From: an unidentified bacterial endosymbiont
GTDB lineage: Bacteria > Pseudomonadota > Gammaproteobacteria > Enterobacterales > Enterobacteriaceae
Reading direction: 5' to 3'
Assembly (NCBI RefSeq): GCF_918797525.1
Contig: NZ_OU963893.1
Span: forward strand, 1,674,001-1,738,000
DNA length: 64,000 nt
Part shown: piece by piece, positions 55,202-64,000 of the stretch
How positions within the stretch are numbered: the stretch's first letter is position 1
Layout: each line of letters opens with the position of its first letter
Notes under the pieces: generated by a model
Database searches by the model: none
Seen by the model: only the letters and a program-made list of their open reading frames with translations
What the model was told of the DNA's origin: nothing
Made by a program: the position numbers and the translations under genes

Positions 55202-56668
55202 CTAAATTTTTAACGTCTCGATAACAGCCTGACGCGCGCCGTGACGTGCGATGCGCTGCCAGGCCTGATGGACGGCTGCCACAAAGTCCGGGTTATGCGG
55301 CAGGTCATGACCAAAGACCTCGCTCAGCCCCAGCAGGGCGTCAACCCGGTTTGCGTCGCGACTGGACTCAACAAGCGCGCGTATTTTTTCGCTAAGCGGA
55401 TCGCGGACGTCAATCGGGTTGCCCGTTTCATCCGTACCGCTGACATAGCGTATCCATCCCGCGATGCCGAGCGCCAGCAGCGGCCATGCGCTTTTACGCT
55501 CGAGATGAATGCGGATTCCCTCCAGCATCCGCTGCGGAAGCTTCTGGCTGCCGTCCATTGCAATTTGCCAGGTACGGTGCTGTAACGCCGGGTTGGCAAA
55601 GCGGTCGATCAGGCTGTCGGCATAGGCGGTAAGATCAACGCCGGTAACGCGCAGCGTAGGAGCCTGCTCATCCAGCATCAGCCGACGGGCGGCTTCGCGG
55701 TAGTACGCATCCTCCATGCATTCATTGATATACGCGTATCCGGCGAGATAACCGAGATACGCCAGGAAAGAGTGGCTACCGTTGAGCATCCGCAGCTTCA
55801 TCTGTTCCCAGGGTAAAACGTCCTGCACCATCTGTACCCCGGCCACTTCCCACTCCGGGCGCCCGGCAACAAAGTTATCTTCGACAACCCACTGAATAAA
55901 CGGCTCGCAGCTGATAGCGCAGGGATCTGCAACGCCGAGTTCCTCAGTGATTTGCGCCAGCGAAGCCTCGGTTGCGGCAGGAACAATTCTGTCGACCATC
56001 GTTCCCGGAAAACTCACGTGGGCGTCAATCCACCCGGCCAGCTCAGGAGAGCGCTTTTGGGCCATGCCGAGTACCGCGTTTTTCACCACGTGCCCGTTGT
56101 CAGGAATATTGTCACAGGAGAGGACGGTAAAGGCGGGTAAACCTCGCGCATGGCGGCGATGGAGCGCTTCAACCAGGATCCCTGGGGCAGAGTGTGGCTC
56201 AGACGGATTTTCCAGGTCGTGAAGAATGCGGGCGTTGTGTAGATCGAGCTTGCCGGTAGCGGGATCGATGCAATAGCCTTTTTCGGTGATGGTAAGCGAA
56301 ACAATTGCCACCTGCGGCTCGCAAAATTTCTCGATGATGGCGGCCAGTGAATCAAGCCGGGCATTCAGGCATTCATGTACCGAGCCGACGATAACCGGCA
56401 GGTTGCCCTCAGCGCCTTTTTCCAGCACGGTGAAGAGATGATCCTGCTCGCGCAACTGGCTCATCAGCACATCGCCGCTGAAGAGGCTGATTTCACATAT
56501 CCCCCAGTCGCCGCCTTTGGCATTCAGTACGCGGTGAGTTAACAACGCCTGATGTGCGCGGTGGAACGCGCCAAAGCCCAGATGGACAATGCGCGAGCGG
56601 AGTTGCTGGCGATCGTAGCGAGGCTGCTGGACACGGGCAGGAAGCGAGGTGGAGGCAATAGTCTTCAT
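55202..56668 (-). CDS. yeiQ: Mannitol dehydrogenase-family hexuronate oxidoreductase YeiQ
   Basis: A 488-residue NAD-dependent polyol/hexuronate dehydrogenase related to fructuronate reductase UxuB. Clear motifs are IVHLGFGAFHRAHQ (nucleotide binding), KNAVLGMAQKRSPEL and the active-site segment KLRMLNGSHSFLAYLGYL. ATG 56668 (MKTIAS) matches the E. coli protein start. It is divergent from a uxuA-type gene, which would dehydrate the mannonate that a fructuronate reductase makes; the two genes probably form one hexuronate module. Confidence 0.93.
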   Translation of the reverse strand: MKTIASTSLPARVQQPRYDRQQLRSRIVHLGFGAFHRAHQALLTHRVLNAKGGDWGICEISLFSGDVLMSQLREQDHLFTVLEKGAEGNLPVIVGSVHECLNARLDSLAAIIEKFCEPQVAIVSLTITEKGYCIDPATGKLDLHNARILHDLENPSEPHSAPGILVEALHRRHARGLPAFTVLSCDNIPDNGHVVKNAVLGMAQKRSPELAGWIDAHVSFPGTMVDRIVPAATEASLAQITEELGVADPCAISCEPFIQWVVEDNFVAGRPEWEVAGVQMVQDVLPWEQMKLRMLNGSHSFLAYLGYLAGYAYINECMEDAYYREAARRLMLDEQAPTLRVTGVDLTAYADSLIDRFANPALQHRTWQIAMDGSQKLPQRMLEGIRIHLERKSAWPLLALGIAGWIRYVSGTDETGNPIDVRDPLSEKIRALVESSRDANRVDALLGLSEVFGHDLPHNPDFVAAVHQAWQRIARHGARQAVIETLKI

Positions 56669-56841
56669 TAAATACACACCTGATTAACCATTAATTAACA
56701 ACGGCAGTGTAAAGTTATATGACAACAAATAAAATTGGTAAGCCGTAAATATCGCTGTTCTGTGAGTTTGATCAATCAATTCGCGGCCGTATCTTGACCC
56801 TTATCAGTAAGCATGTATGGTAGTCGTCATTGGGCTTTTCT

Positions 56842-56858
56842 ACATTGGTATAACAACT
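56842..56858. promoter_or_regulatory. Candidate UxuR/ExuR-type operator upstream of uxuA
   Basis: The sequence ACATTGGTATAACAACT lies 15 bases upstream of the uxuA start. It resembles the TTGGTATACCAA-type sites of the GntR-family hexuronate repressors UxuR and ExuR as recalled. A second half-site AAATTGGTA occurs at about 56733-56741, nearer yeiQ. Both divergent genes could be controlled from this 205-base region. Confidence 0.45.
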
Positions 56859-56873
56859 TGTGAGGGTGGGGCA

Positions 56874-58064
56874 ATGGAACAAACCTGGCGTTGGTACGGG
56901 CCGAACGATCCGGTTTCTCTTGATGATGTGCGTCAGGCTGGCGCGACGGGTGTCGTGACGGCACTGCATCACATTCCTAACGGCCAGGTCTGGCCGGTAG
57001 ATGAAATTCAAAAGCGTCAGGCGCTGCTGGCGGAAAAAGGGTTAACCTGGTCGGTAGTGGAAAGTATTCCGGTTCACGAAGAGATCAAAACCCACACCGG
57101 CGAGTATCAGACCTGGATTGCCAACTATCAGCAGAGCATCCGCAACCTGGCGACCTGCGGTATTGATACCGTCTGCTATAACTTTATGCCGATTCTTGAC
57201 TGGACGCGTACCGACCTTGAGTATCAAATGGCGGACGGTTCAAAGGCGCTGCGTTTTGACCAGATAGCCTTTGCCGCTTTTGAGCTGCATATTCTTAAGC
57301 GCCCGGGTGCTGAAGTCGATTACACCGCAGAAGAGCAACAGCAGGCGCTTGTGTGGTTCAACGACGCCAGTGACGCTGACATCGAAAAGCTGACCCGCAA
57401 CATCATTGCGGGCCTGCCGGGTGCGGAAGAGGGCTACACGCTGGATCAGTTCCGCGCGCGTCTGGCGGAATACGGTGATATCGATAAAAACCAGCTGCGC
57501 GAAAATATGGCCCACTTCCTGCGCGCCATCGTACCGGTGGCAGAAGAGTCAGGGGTACGCCTGGCGGTACATCCGGACGATCCTCCGCGTCCAATCCTCG
57601 GTCTGCCGCGAATTGTGTCTACCATTGAAGACATGCAGTGGCTTAAAGAGACCGTAGACAGTATCTACAACGGCTTTACCATGTGTACCGGCTCTTACGG
57701 CGTACGGGCCGATAACGACCTGGTGCGGATGATTGAAACCTTCGGCGATCGCATTCACTTCACGCACCTGCGTGCAACCTGCCGTGAAGATAACCCGAAA
57801 TCTTTCCACGAAGCCGCGCACCTGGGCGGAGACGTGAATATGGTGGCGGTGGTGGACGCGATTCTGACAGAAGAGGTACGGCGTAAGCAGGCGGGCGATG
57901 TACGTCCTATTCCGTTCCGTCCCGATCACGGACACCAGATGCTGGATGATTTACGCAAGAAAACGAACCCAGGCTATTCGGCGATTGGTCGCCTGAAAGG
58001 GATGGCGGAAGTGCGCGGCATTGAGCTGGCGCTGAAGATGACGAAATATCCCGAATTACTGTAA
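56874..58064 (+). CDS. uxuA: Mannonate dehydratase
   Basis: A 396-residue enzyme that converts D-mannonate to 2-keto-3-deoxygluconate in hexuronate breakdown. The family start [18 protein letters not shown] and the metal-binding and active-site segments [25 protein letters not shown] and [11 protein letters not shown] are present. ATG 56874 has a GAGG site and gives the typical length; an upstream start at 56817 would lie across the likely operator. The E. coli K-12 equivalent is in the uxuAB operon elsewhere, so this location is a lineage difference. It is convergent with yeiP and shares a terminator with it. Confidence 0.95.
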   Translation: MEQTWRWYGPNDPVSLDDVRQAGATGVVTALHHIPNGQVWPVDEIQKRQALLAEKGLTWSVVESIPVHEEIKTHTGEYQTWIANYQQSIRNLATCGIDTVCYNFMPILDWTRTDLEYQMADGSKALRFDQIAFAAFELHILKRPGAEVDYTAEEQQQALVWFNDASDADIEKLTRNIIAGLPGAEEGYTLDQFRARLAEYGDIDKNQLRENMAHFLRAIVPVAEESGVRLAVHPDDPPRPILGLPRIVSTIEDMQWLKETVDSIYNGFTMCTGSYGVRADNDLVRMIETFGDRIHFTHLRATCREDNPKSFHEAAHLGGDVNMVAVVDAILTEEVRRKQAGDVRPIPFRPDHGHQMLDDLRKKTNPGYSAIGRLKGMAEVRGIELALKMTKYPELL

Positions 58065-58069
58065 AAGAA

Positions 58070-58089
58070 AACCCGGCGAAAGCCGGGTT
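58070..58089. terminator. Bidirectional terminator between uxuA and yeiP
   Basis: An 8-bp stem AACCCGGC/GCCGGGTT with a GAAA tetraloop, between convergent genes, with A-rich sequence on the left and TTTT shortly to the right. Confidence 0.9.
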
Positions 58090-58094
58090 GGATT

Positions 58095-58667
58095 TTAGTC
58101 AGCACGACCCATATAACGTTTTTCTTCAATATGGATGCGAATTTTCTCGCCAGCAGACAGGTATTCAGGAACCTGCACAACCAGACCGGTAGTCAGGGTC
58201 GCCGGTTTGTTACGCGCACTTGCCGACGCGCCTTTGATGCCCGGTGCGGTTTCAACAATTTCCAGATCCACAGTCTGCGGCAGTTCCAGCGCCAGCAGCA
58301 CGCCATCCCAGGTCAGCACCTGCATATCTGGCATACCACCTTCAGGAATAAACAGCAGTTCTTCTTCTATCTGATCTTTAGTGAAGATATACGGGGTATA
58401 ATCTTCTTTATCCATGAACACATACTCGTTGCCGTCAATGTAAGAGAAATCAACATAGCGACGGGTCAGGGTCACGGTATCAACGATATCGTCCCCTTTG
58501 AAACGTTCTTCAACCTTCAGGCCGGTACGCACATCGGCGAAACGCATTTTGTACAGCGTTGCTGCCCCACGGGCGCTAGGGGCCTGAATATCGATATCTT
58601 TCACAATCAGCAGTTTGCCGTTGTAATTCAGTACCATACCTTTCTTAATTTCGTTCGCTCTTGGCAT
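58095..58667 (-). CDS. yeiP: Elongation factor P-like protein YeiP
   Basis: A 190-residue EF-P paralogue, same length as E. coli YeiP. It has the three beta-barrel layout of EF-P, with [18 protein letters not shown] at the N-terminus and [20 protein letters not shown] near the C-terminus. It is thought to act on the ribosome as EF-P does. ATG 58667 was chosen; the frame upstream to 58769 is not conserved. Confidence 0.96.
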   Translation of the reverse strand: MPRANEIKKGMVLNYNGKLLIVKDIDIQAPSARGAATLYKMRFADVRTGLKVEERFKGDDIVDTVTLTRRYVDFSYIDGNEYVFMDKEDYTPYIFTKDQIEEELLFIPEGGMPDMQVLTWDGVLLALELPQTVDLEIVETAPGIKGASASARNKPATLTTGLVVQVPEYLSAGEKIRIHIEEKRYMGRAD

Positions 58668-58831
58668 TGCAGTAATCCTGTTTACGGGAGGTAAAAAATA
58701 TCGCGTCAAATTACGCGTGCGCGGCCTTTCAGGCAAGAGGAATTCGTGGCTTTTGCTATCAATACGCAAAAGGTGCTACTGTGCGCGCGATGCCCGACTG
58801 CGCGGGTATTTGCCAGCTAAAGAGAACCTGT

Positions 58832-59086
58832 ATGGATTGTCGTCCAGATTGCGGCGCGTGCTGTACTGCACCGTCCATTTCAAGCCCCATCCCGGGAATG
58901 CCACAAGGCAAGCCAGCAAATGTAAGATGTGTGCAGTTATCGGAAGATAATTTATGCAACATCTTTGGGTCAATCCACCGCCCCAAAGTGTGTAGTAGCC
59001 TGCGCCCTTCACTCGATATGTGCCATACAAATCGCGAAGAGGCTATAGCTTACTTGATTCATCTTGAAAAACTGACCTCATTATAA
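58832..59086 (+). CDS. yeiW: Cysteine-cluster protein YeiW
   Basis: An 84-residue YkgJ/UPF0153-family protein. Cysteines fall in the family pattern: [13 protein letters not shown] near the start, [16 protein letters not shown] in the middle and PKVCSSLRP towards the end; they are likely metal or iron-sulfur ligands. ATG 58832 (MDCRPDCG) matches the expected length. Function is unknown. It is divergent from yeiP. Confidence 0.92.
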   Translation: MDCRPDCGACCTAPSISSPIPGMPQGKPANVRCVQLSEDNLCNIFGSIHRPKVCSSLRPSLDMCHTNREEAIAYLIHLEKLTSL

Positions 59087-59158
59087 AGTTGTTGCCATAT
59101 ATAATTTAGTGGTGTGTGGTATTAAAAATTTGTTGCGGAAACTTTTCGGAGTTTCTAT

Positions 59159-59509
59159 TTGTCGACTAACACCGCAATTATGCCAGTGGCTTTAGGGCTT
59201 GATCCTCCTTGTGAGCCTTTCTCTGTCGTTCAAAAAATAACCAATCATCGTGATAATGGCCGTTACTCTCTTATCCATAGTTCTGAATATGTGCTTGATG
59301 GGCTTGTCTACCGTGTGAACTATGATTCGATGAAGAAAGGTTATCATCCGATCAGTAAAGTAATCATTGATGCGTTGATTAAGCAGATCCATGCAATGCA
59401 ATCGCATTACAGCAATGTCTTGGTAAGTGATCTTTTTGAGCGTCTTAGAGGGCGCTTTAAAATGAAGGCCTGGAATGGGCAACCAGCGGCGAACGGTCCC
59501 TGCATGTAG
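59159..59509 (+). CDS. Unknown small protein between yeiW and setB
   Basis: A 116-residue soluble protein that I do not recognise. It begins at TTG 59159, with a GGAG site seven bases upstream; an ATG at about 59180 is an alternative. It has no signal peptide or membrane segment. This is an insertion relative to the E. coli order yeiW-setB. The gene may be intact but its support is limited to frame, ribosome site and composition. Confidence 0.4.
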   Translation: MSTNTAIMPVALGLDPPCEPFSVVQKITNHRDNGRYSLIHSSEYVLDGLVYRVNYDSMKKGYHPISKVIIDALIKQIHAMQSHYSNVLVSDLFERLRGRFKMKAWNGQPAANGPCM

Positions 59510-59544
59510 CTGGCATCCGGTTATCTCATTGATTTTTATTGCCA

Positions 59545-59940
59545 GAAGTTCTGTACTCCACCGTGAACATGTTTTACCAGCTCACGTAACCGCGTGCAGA
59601 TAGGCTCAAAAGGCCAGCGACGGGCACGCCCGGCAGGTGACCTTCAACACCCGATTATTTCAGTCGGCTTTTTTCTTTATCCATTCTCTTTGCGTAGGGA
59701 GCAAGCGTTTACGTGTTTCAGGGCTAAGGTTTTTCCAGGCTCAATTAAGTTTCTCATCGCTTGCTTTATAACTTTGGCAGTCAGTATTTTCCTGAGCTCT
59801 GTCGTGTTGAAACTGTAATTGCGGATCTCGCCATTGAAATCCAGTTTCACGTTGACGAGTGCTGACTTCGAAATGCCAGTCAAGAAATCCCCAGCTTCTG
59901 AACCAAATGAACAATCTAATTCCTTCGTATCGTCGTTAGC
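59545..59940 (-). pseudogene. LprI-like (DUF1311) relic and degenerate sequence
   Basis: The 544-base gap before setB contains decayed coding sequence on the minus strand. One frame reads DEKLN-stop-AWKNLSPETRKRLL, then PTQREWIKKKAD-stop-NNRV. This matches the LprI/DUF1311 lysozyme-inhibitor pattern (LNxxYxxL, LSPExRxxLxxxQRxWIKxRDxxC) with two in-frame stops. A neighbouring frame further left (ARRWPFEPICTRLRELV) may be another relic. No intact gene is visible, and the original function is presumably lost. Confidence 0.45.
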
Positions 59941-60053
59941 TCGCCATTACGCCCCAGAGTGTGCTCCGGGCTTACGCCTTCAGCCGAAATGTGCGGGCAA
60001 ACTCGCACGCAGGCAATGAGGTATCTTATTGAATGAGAAATTCTTACTGCGCC

Positions 60054-61235
60054 TTAAACGTCTTTAATCCGCGTCAGACAGCTCAGTGTCAGAACGCACA
60101 TCACCAGCGCTATCCAGAACACGGTGTGATAGTTCCAGATCTCCGCCACCACGCCGGCCAATGAGCCTGCGATTATCCAGCCCACGCGGCTGGTATTCGT
60201 ATAAAGGGTGGTGGCTGAACCCGCCTGGCCCGGCATCAAATCCTGAAAATAGAGCATGCCAATGCCCGCCAGAATGCCAATATAGATGGCGTTCAGGAAC
60301 TGTAACGCGAGCAGCAACCCCGGCGTGTGCACCGTCAGCATACCCACATAGAACAGTAGCCCGGCGACGGCCGCGATGCGCATCAAAAAACGCTTGCCGA
60401 AGCGCTTTGCGTAATAACCCGCTATCAGCATGGTTGGGATTTCAAGCCCTGCCGCGGTACCCATCATTATGCCTGCCAGTTTCTCAGGCAGATGCAGCTC
60501 ATTGATAATAAATAGCGGCATGTTAATGATGTAAAGGCTGTTGGTTCCCCACATCAGCGTACAGATAGTAAAGAGCAGCAGCGCATCACGGCGGTTACGG
60601 CGCGGCGCTTCAAGTACGCCAGTGGCTACTTTCGGTTCTTTGCGCATCGACGGCAAAAAGAGCCATACCATCGCGCCACACACCACAAACGCGACGGCAG
60701 CACTCAGATACATCACCGTAAAGCCAAAACCCATCGCCAGCGCGTAGGCCAGCGGCGGGCCAATGACCCACGCCAGCGAGACCTGCGCGCGAAGAATAGA
60801 GCTGAACATCACCGCTTCACGCCCGGTCCGGTCTGCATGCTCGCGGGCAAGGGCAAACATCTGCGGGTTAGCGGTAGAGCCAAAACTGCTCAGAAACACC
60901 CCGACAAACAGCAGAACGAAATAGTTGCGGTTCCAGGCAAAGAGGGCACAGGCGAAAACGCCCAGCAAACAGCAAAAGACAATCAAACTTTTACGATCGC
61001 CTTTGCGATCGGAACGGCCTGCCAGGAACTGGCTGACCAAAATGCCGATAATGGCGCTACCGGTAAAGAAGAAGCCGACCATTGCTGGACGGGCGTGGAC
61101 TTCATTGGTCAGAAACAGGCTTAGCGTTGGGGTTTGTAACGCACCGGCGATCCCGGTGAGGAAAGCAACAATCAAAAACGCCGATGATGTCAGATCAAAG
61201 GGCTTTGGCGAGGCGGCAGCGGGGGTGTTATGCAT
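60054..61235 (-). CDS. setB: Sugar efflux transporter SetB
   Basis: A 393-residue, 12-helix MFS exporter of the SET family, same length as E. coli SetB. Visible features are the loop motif GRSDRKGDRKSLIVF and the N-terminal helix region AFLTGIAGALQTPTLSLFL. It exports lactose and glucose and may assist chromosome segregation in E. coli. It is divergent from fruB; the 358-base gap contains the Cra sites. Confidence 0.96.
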   Translation of the reverse strand: MHNTPAAASPKPFDLTSSAFLIVAFLTGIAGALQTPTLSLFLTNEVHARPAMVGFFFTGSAIIGILVSQFLAGRSDRKGDRKSLIVFCCLLGVFACALFAWNRNYFVLLFVGVFLSSFGSTANPQMFALAREHADRTGREAVMFSSILRAQVSLAWVIGPPLAYALAMGFGFTVMYLSAAVAFVVCGAMVWLFLPSMRKEPKVATGVLEAPRRNRRDALLLFTICTLMWGTNSLYIINMPLFIINELHLPEKLAGIMMGTAAGLEIPTMLIAGYYAKRFGKRFLMRIAAVAGLLFYVGMLTVHTPGLLLALQFLNAIYIGILAGIGMLYFQDLMPGQAGSATTLYTNTSRVGWIIAGSLAGVVAEIWNYHTVFWIALVMCVLTLSCLTRIKDV

Positions 61236-61493
61236 GTTTCAGAATCGGCGAATGTCAGAGAGAGGCGGAGTTTACGCCGCCAGTCATTAAATAAACAGGG
61301 GGTGCGGTCAATTTCGCCACAAAAAATCAAAATGGCATTTCAACTTACACGCTCAGGCTGACCCTGGCTGAAACCGCCCTGGCTTAACGTCAGCACATTT
61401 CAGCTAAGAGCAGAAAAATGTGCTGCATCTCTAAATTCTGCAATGCGAAATGTAACTTTCCTTGCAACAACGTGTATTAACGGCAAGACTTCT

Positions 61494-61505
61494 TGAAACG
61501 TTTCA
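61494..61505. promoter_or_regulatory. Cra (FruR) operator, distal
   Basis: A perfect 12-base palindrome TGAAACGTTTCA, the Cra consensus, 89 bases upstream of the fruB start. Cra represses fruBKA and is released by fructose 1-phosphate, the product of the FruAB transporter. Confidence 0.92.
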
Positions 61506-61559
61506 GCGCTATCTTGTTTGAACTGACGGAGCAGGTTAGCGTATTTTTCTCATTAAGGC

Positions 61560-61571
61560 TGAAACGATTCA
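61560..61571. promoter_or_regulatory. Cra (FruR) operator, proximal
   Basis: TGAAACGATTCA, one mismatch from the palindrome, 22 bases upstream of the fruB start codon. With the distal site it forms the two-operator arrangement known for the fru operon. Confidence 0.9.
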
Positions 61572-61593
61572 CTTTCAGCAGGAGAGGAGAACC

Positions 61594-62724
61594 ATGTTCC
61601 AGTTATCTGTTCAGGATATCCACCCGGGCGCACAGGCCGGGAATAAAGAAGAGGCTATTCGTCTGGTTGCCGCCGCGCTGGTACAGGCGGGTAACGTGGC
61701 GGACGGCTACGTCAACGGCATGCTGGCGCGCGAGCAGCAAACCTCTACCTTCCTCGGTAACGGTATCGCCATTCCACACGGCACCACAGACACCCGCGAC
61801 CAGGTGCTGAAAACCGGCGTTCAGGTTTACCAGTTCCCACAGGGCGTACTCTGGGGTGAGGGCCAGATGGCTTACGTGGCTATCGGCATAGCTGCCAGTA
61901 GCGATGAACACTTAGGCTTGCTGCGCCAACTGACCCACGTACTGAGTGATGACTCCGTTGCTGAACAGCTCAAATCCGCCCCTTCAGCTGAAGCGCTACG
62001 CGCCTTGCTGATGGGCGAAAAACAGAGTGAAGCGCTGAAACTGGATAATGAAACGCTGACGCTGGACGTTGCCGCAGCTGACCTGGTGACGCTGCAGGCG
62101 CTGAACGCCGGTCGTCTGAAAGAAGCCGGTGCAGTCGACGCTGCATTTGTGACCAGCGTTATTAACGATAAACCGTTGAATCTGGGTCAGGGGATCTGGC
62201 TGAACGACAGTGCGCAAGGCAATCTGCGCAGTGCGATTGCGGTGAGCCGTGCGGCAAACGCGTTTGACGTAGACGGCCATCCTGCCGCGATGCTGGTGAC
62301 CGTGGCGATGACCGATGACCAACCGGTTGCCGTGCTAAAGCGTCTGGGCGATCTCCTGCTTATCAATAAAGCTGAAAAACTGCTGAACGCCGATGCCGCA
62401 ACCGTGCTGGCATTGCTGACCCGTGATGATGCCCTGACCGACGATGTGCTGAGCGCTGAGTTCGTTATCCGTAACGAACACGGTTTGCACGCCCGTCCCG
62501 GCACCATGCTGGTGAACACCATCAAACAATTTGAAAGTGAGATAACCGTGACCAACCTGGAGGGTTCAGGCAAACCGGCCAACGGCCGTAGCCTGATGAA
62601 AGTGGTCGCGCTGGGGGTGAAAAAAGGCCACCGACTGCGTTTCACCGCGCAGGGCGCAGATGCTGAACAGGCGCTGAAAGCAATTGGCGAGGCCATTACT
62701 GCGGGACTGGGGGAGGGCGCATAA
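61594..62724 (+). CDS. fruB: Fructose PTS diphosphoryl transfer protein (EIIA-FPr)
   Basis: A 376-residue fusion, same length as in E. coli. The N-terminal EIIA-Fru domain has its phosphohistidine at His62 (IPHGTTD), a middle linker domain follows, and the C-terminal HPr-like FPr domain carries the second site in [10 protein letters not shown]. It passes phosphate from enzyme I to FruA. It is first in the Cra-controlled fruBKA operon, with a GGAGAGGAG site, and overlaps fruK by one base. Confidence 0.98.
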   Translation: MFQLSVQDIHPGAQAGNKEEAIRLVAAALVQAGNVADGYVNGMLAREQQTSTFLGNGIAIPHGTTDTRDQVLKTGVQVYQFPQGVLWGEGQMAYVAIGIAASSDEHLGLLRQLTHVLSDDSVAEQLKSAPSAEALRALLMGEKQSEALKLDNETLTLDVAAADLVTLQALNAGRLKEAGAVDAAFVTSVINDKPLNLGQGIWLNDSAQGNLRSAIAVSRAANAFDVDGHPAAMLVTVAMTDDQPVAVLKRLGDLLLINKAEKLLNADAATVLALLTRDDALTDDVLSAEFVIRNEHGLHARPGTMLVNTIKQFESEITVTNLEGSGKPANGRSLMKVVALGVKKGHRLRFTAQGADAEQALKAIGEAITAGLGEGA

Positions 62725-63662
62725 TGAGCAGACGTGTTGCTACTATTACCCTCAACCCGGCCTATGACCTGGTAGGGTTCTGCCCGGAAATTGAGCGCGG
62801 CGAAGTTAACCTCGTGCGTACCACTGGCCTGCATGCTGCGGGCAAAGGGATCAACGTCGCAAAAGTGCTCAAAGATCTCGGTATCGACGTCACCGTCGGC
62901 GGATTCCTTGGCAAAGATAACCAGGACGGTTTCCAGCAGTTGTTCAGCGAACTGGGCATTGCTAACCGTTTCCAGGTTGTGCAGGGGCGTACCCGTATTA
63001 ACGTGAAACTGACGGAGAAAGACGGTGAAGTTACCGATCTGAACTTCTCCGGTTTTGACGTCACGCCTTCAGACTGGGAGCGTTTTGTTAATGATTCCCT
63101 GAGCTGGCTTGGCCAGTTCGATATGGTATGCGTCAGCGGCAGCCTGCCCTCTGGCGTCAGCCCGGAAGCGTTCACCGACTGGATGACCCGTCTGCGCAGC
63201 CAGTGTCCGTGCATAATCTTTGACAGTAGCCGCGATGCGCTGGTTGCCGGTCTGAAGGCGTCACCCTGGCTGGTTAAACCGAATCGCCGGGAACTTGAGA
63301 TCTGGGCTGCCCGAAAGCTGCCAGAATTAACCGATGTGATTGAAGCTGCGCATGCGCTGCGCGAGCAAGGTATCGCTCACGTGGTGATTTCTCTTGGTGC
63401 AGAGGGAGCGTTGTGGGTTAACGCGTCTGGCGAATGGATCGCCAAACCGCCGTCGGTTGACGTGGTCAGTACTGTGGGCGCCGGGGATTCAATGGTTGGC
63501 GGCCTGATTTACGGCCTGCTGATGCGTGAGTCCAGTGAACATACTTTACGTCTTGCCACCGCCGTTGCTGCCCTGGCCGTAAGCCAGAGCAATGTCGGGA
63601 TTACCGATCGTACCCAGTTAGCCGCAATGATGGCGCGCGTTGACTTAAAACCTTTTAACTAA
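62724..63662 (+). CDS. fruK: 1-Phosphofructokinase
   Basis: A 312-residue PfkB-family kinase that makes fructose 1,6-bisphosphate from fructose 1-phosphate. The N-terminal AAGKGINVAKVLKDLG and the C-terminal TVGAGDSMVGG signature with the catalytic aspartate are present. Same length as E. coli FruK. Its start overlaps the fruB stop. Confidence 0.98.
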   Translation: MSRRVATITLNPAYDLVGFCPEIERGEVNLVRTTGLHAAGKGINVAKVLKDLGIDVTVGGFLGKDNQDGFQQLFSELGIANRFQVVQGRTRINVKLTEKDGEVTDLNFSGFDVTPSDWERFVNDSLSWLGQFDMVCVSGSLPSGVSPEAFTDWMTRLRSQCPCIIFDSSRDALVAGLKASPWLVKPNRRELEIWAARKLPELTDVIEAAHALREQGIAHVVISLGAEGALWVNASGEWIAKPPSVDVVSTVGAGDSMVGGLIYGLLMRESSEHTLRLATAVAALAVSQSNVGITDRTQLAAMMARVDLKPFN

Positions 63663-63678
63663 CAGCAGGAGAGGAATA

Positions 63679-64000
63679 ATGAAAACGCTGCTGATTATTG
63701 ATTCCGGTCTCGGACAGGCTCGCGCCTATATGGCGAAGACCTTGCTGGGAGCGGCGGCGAACAAAGCGCATCTGGAGATTATCGATAATCCAGGTGACGC
63801 CGAACTGGCGATTGTTCTGGGCGATAAAATCCCGGCTGACGGCGCGCTGAACGGTAAAAAAGTGTGGCTGGGCGATATCAATCGCGCGGTGGCACATCCT
63901 GAACTGTTCCTGAGCGAAGCGAAAAGCCACGCCTCTGTGTTCACGGTTGCCGCGTCTGGTCCAAAGCGCGTTGTGGCGATAACGGCGTGCCCGACCGGCG
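63679..64000 (+). CDS. fruA: Fructose PTS EIIBC component, N-terminal part (runs off window)
   Basis: The first 107 residues of FruA, starting at ATG 63679 after a GGAG site, 16 bases past fruK. MKTLLIIDSGLGQARAY opens the degenerate first EIIB-like domain of FruA. The functional EIIB and the EIIC membrane part lie beyond the window. The last visible segment (RVVAITACPTG) begins the true EIIB domain, whose cysteine carries the phosphate. Confidence 0.96.
   Translation, partial: MKTLLIIDSGLGQARAYMAKTLLGAAANKAHLEIIDNPGDAELAIVLGDKIPADGALNGKKVWLGDINRAVAHPELFLSEAKSHASVFTVAASGPKRVVAITACPTG

Overview
The window is a chromosomal segment of a member of the Enterobacteriaceae. From about 37 kb to the right edge it carries the block familiar from Escherichia, Salmonella, Citrobacter and Enterobacter: yejM, yejL, yejK, rplY, yejH, rsuA, bcr, yejG, yejFEBA, pdeN (rtn), mepS (spr), lpxT (yeiU), yeiR, yeiQ, yeiP, yeiW, setB and fruBKA. 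The genus cannot be fixed from the sequence. Against the E. coli K-12 order as I recall it, a uxuA-type mannonate dehydratase gene sits between yeiQ and yeiP, and a small unknown ORF plus an LprI-like relic sit between yeiW and setB.

Between yejM and the tRNA-Pro(GGG) gene (proL, 4325-4401, minus strand) lies an AT-rich pathogenicity island of about 32 kb. Its core (9371-27654, all plus strand) is a compact type III secretion system (T3SS) in SPI-2 (Ssa/Sse) order: ssaB, C, D, E, an sseA-like chaperone, an sseB/EspA-like filament gene, two translocator candidates, then ssaG to ssaU. No sscA, sscB, sseF, sseG or ssrAB homologue was recognised in the window. Around the core are an OmpA-like outer-membrane protein, several unknown effector candidates, a CesT-like chaperone and a second probable class I chaperone, an IprA/YaiV-like regulator, and a second-type ispG gene.

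The most striking content is a Tir-intimin-like pair coupled to this SPI-2-type machine. The 805-residue protein next to ssaB has two membrane segments enclosing a helical ectodomain. That ectodomain contains a hairpin motif closely matching the intimin-binding loop of Tir. About 25 kb away, on the other side of the secretion genes, a CesT homologue is followed by an intimin/invasin-type adhesin (beta-barrel, Ig-like domains, C-terminal lectin-like domain with two cysteines). The adhesin start codon is separated from its signal peptide by an A10 tract that puts the two out of frame in this sequence. This suggests slippage or phase switching, or a sequencing error. In the attaching-and-effacing LEE the order is tir-cesT-eae; here cesT-eae is kept together and tir is separated.

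Left of proL, a 23-bp direct repeat of the tRNA 3' end (1654-1676 and 4321-4343) brackets a 2.7-kb element. It holds an ADP-ribosyltransferase effector candidate, an IS6-family transposase fragment and an IS3-family remnant with both ends but most of its interior deleted. The far left edge is backbone: the end of arcA (arginine deiminase) and a SlyB-like glycine-zipper lipoprotein. Comparisons with named families rest on recalled protein sequences and not on a database search.
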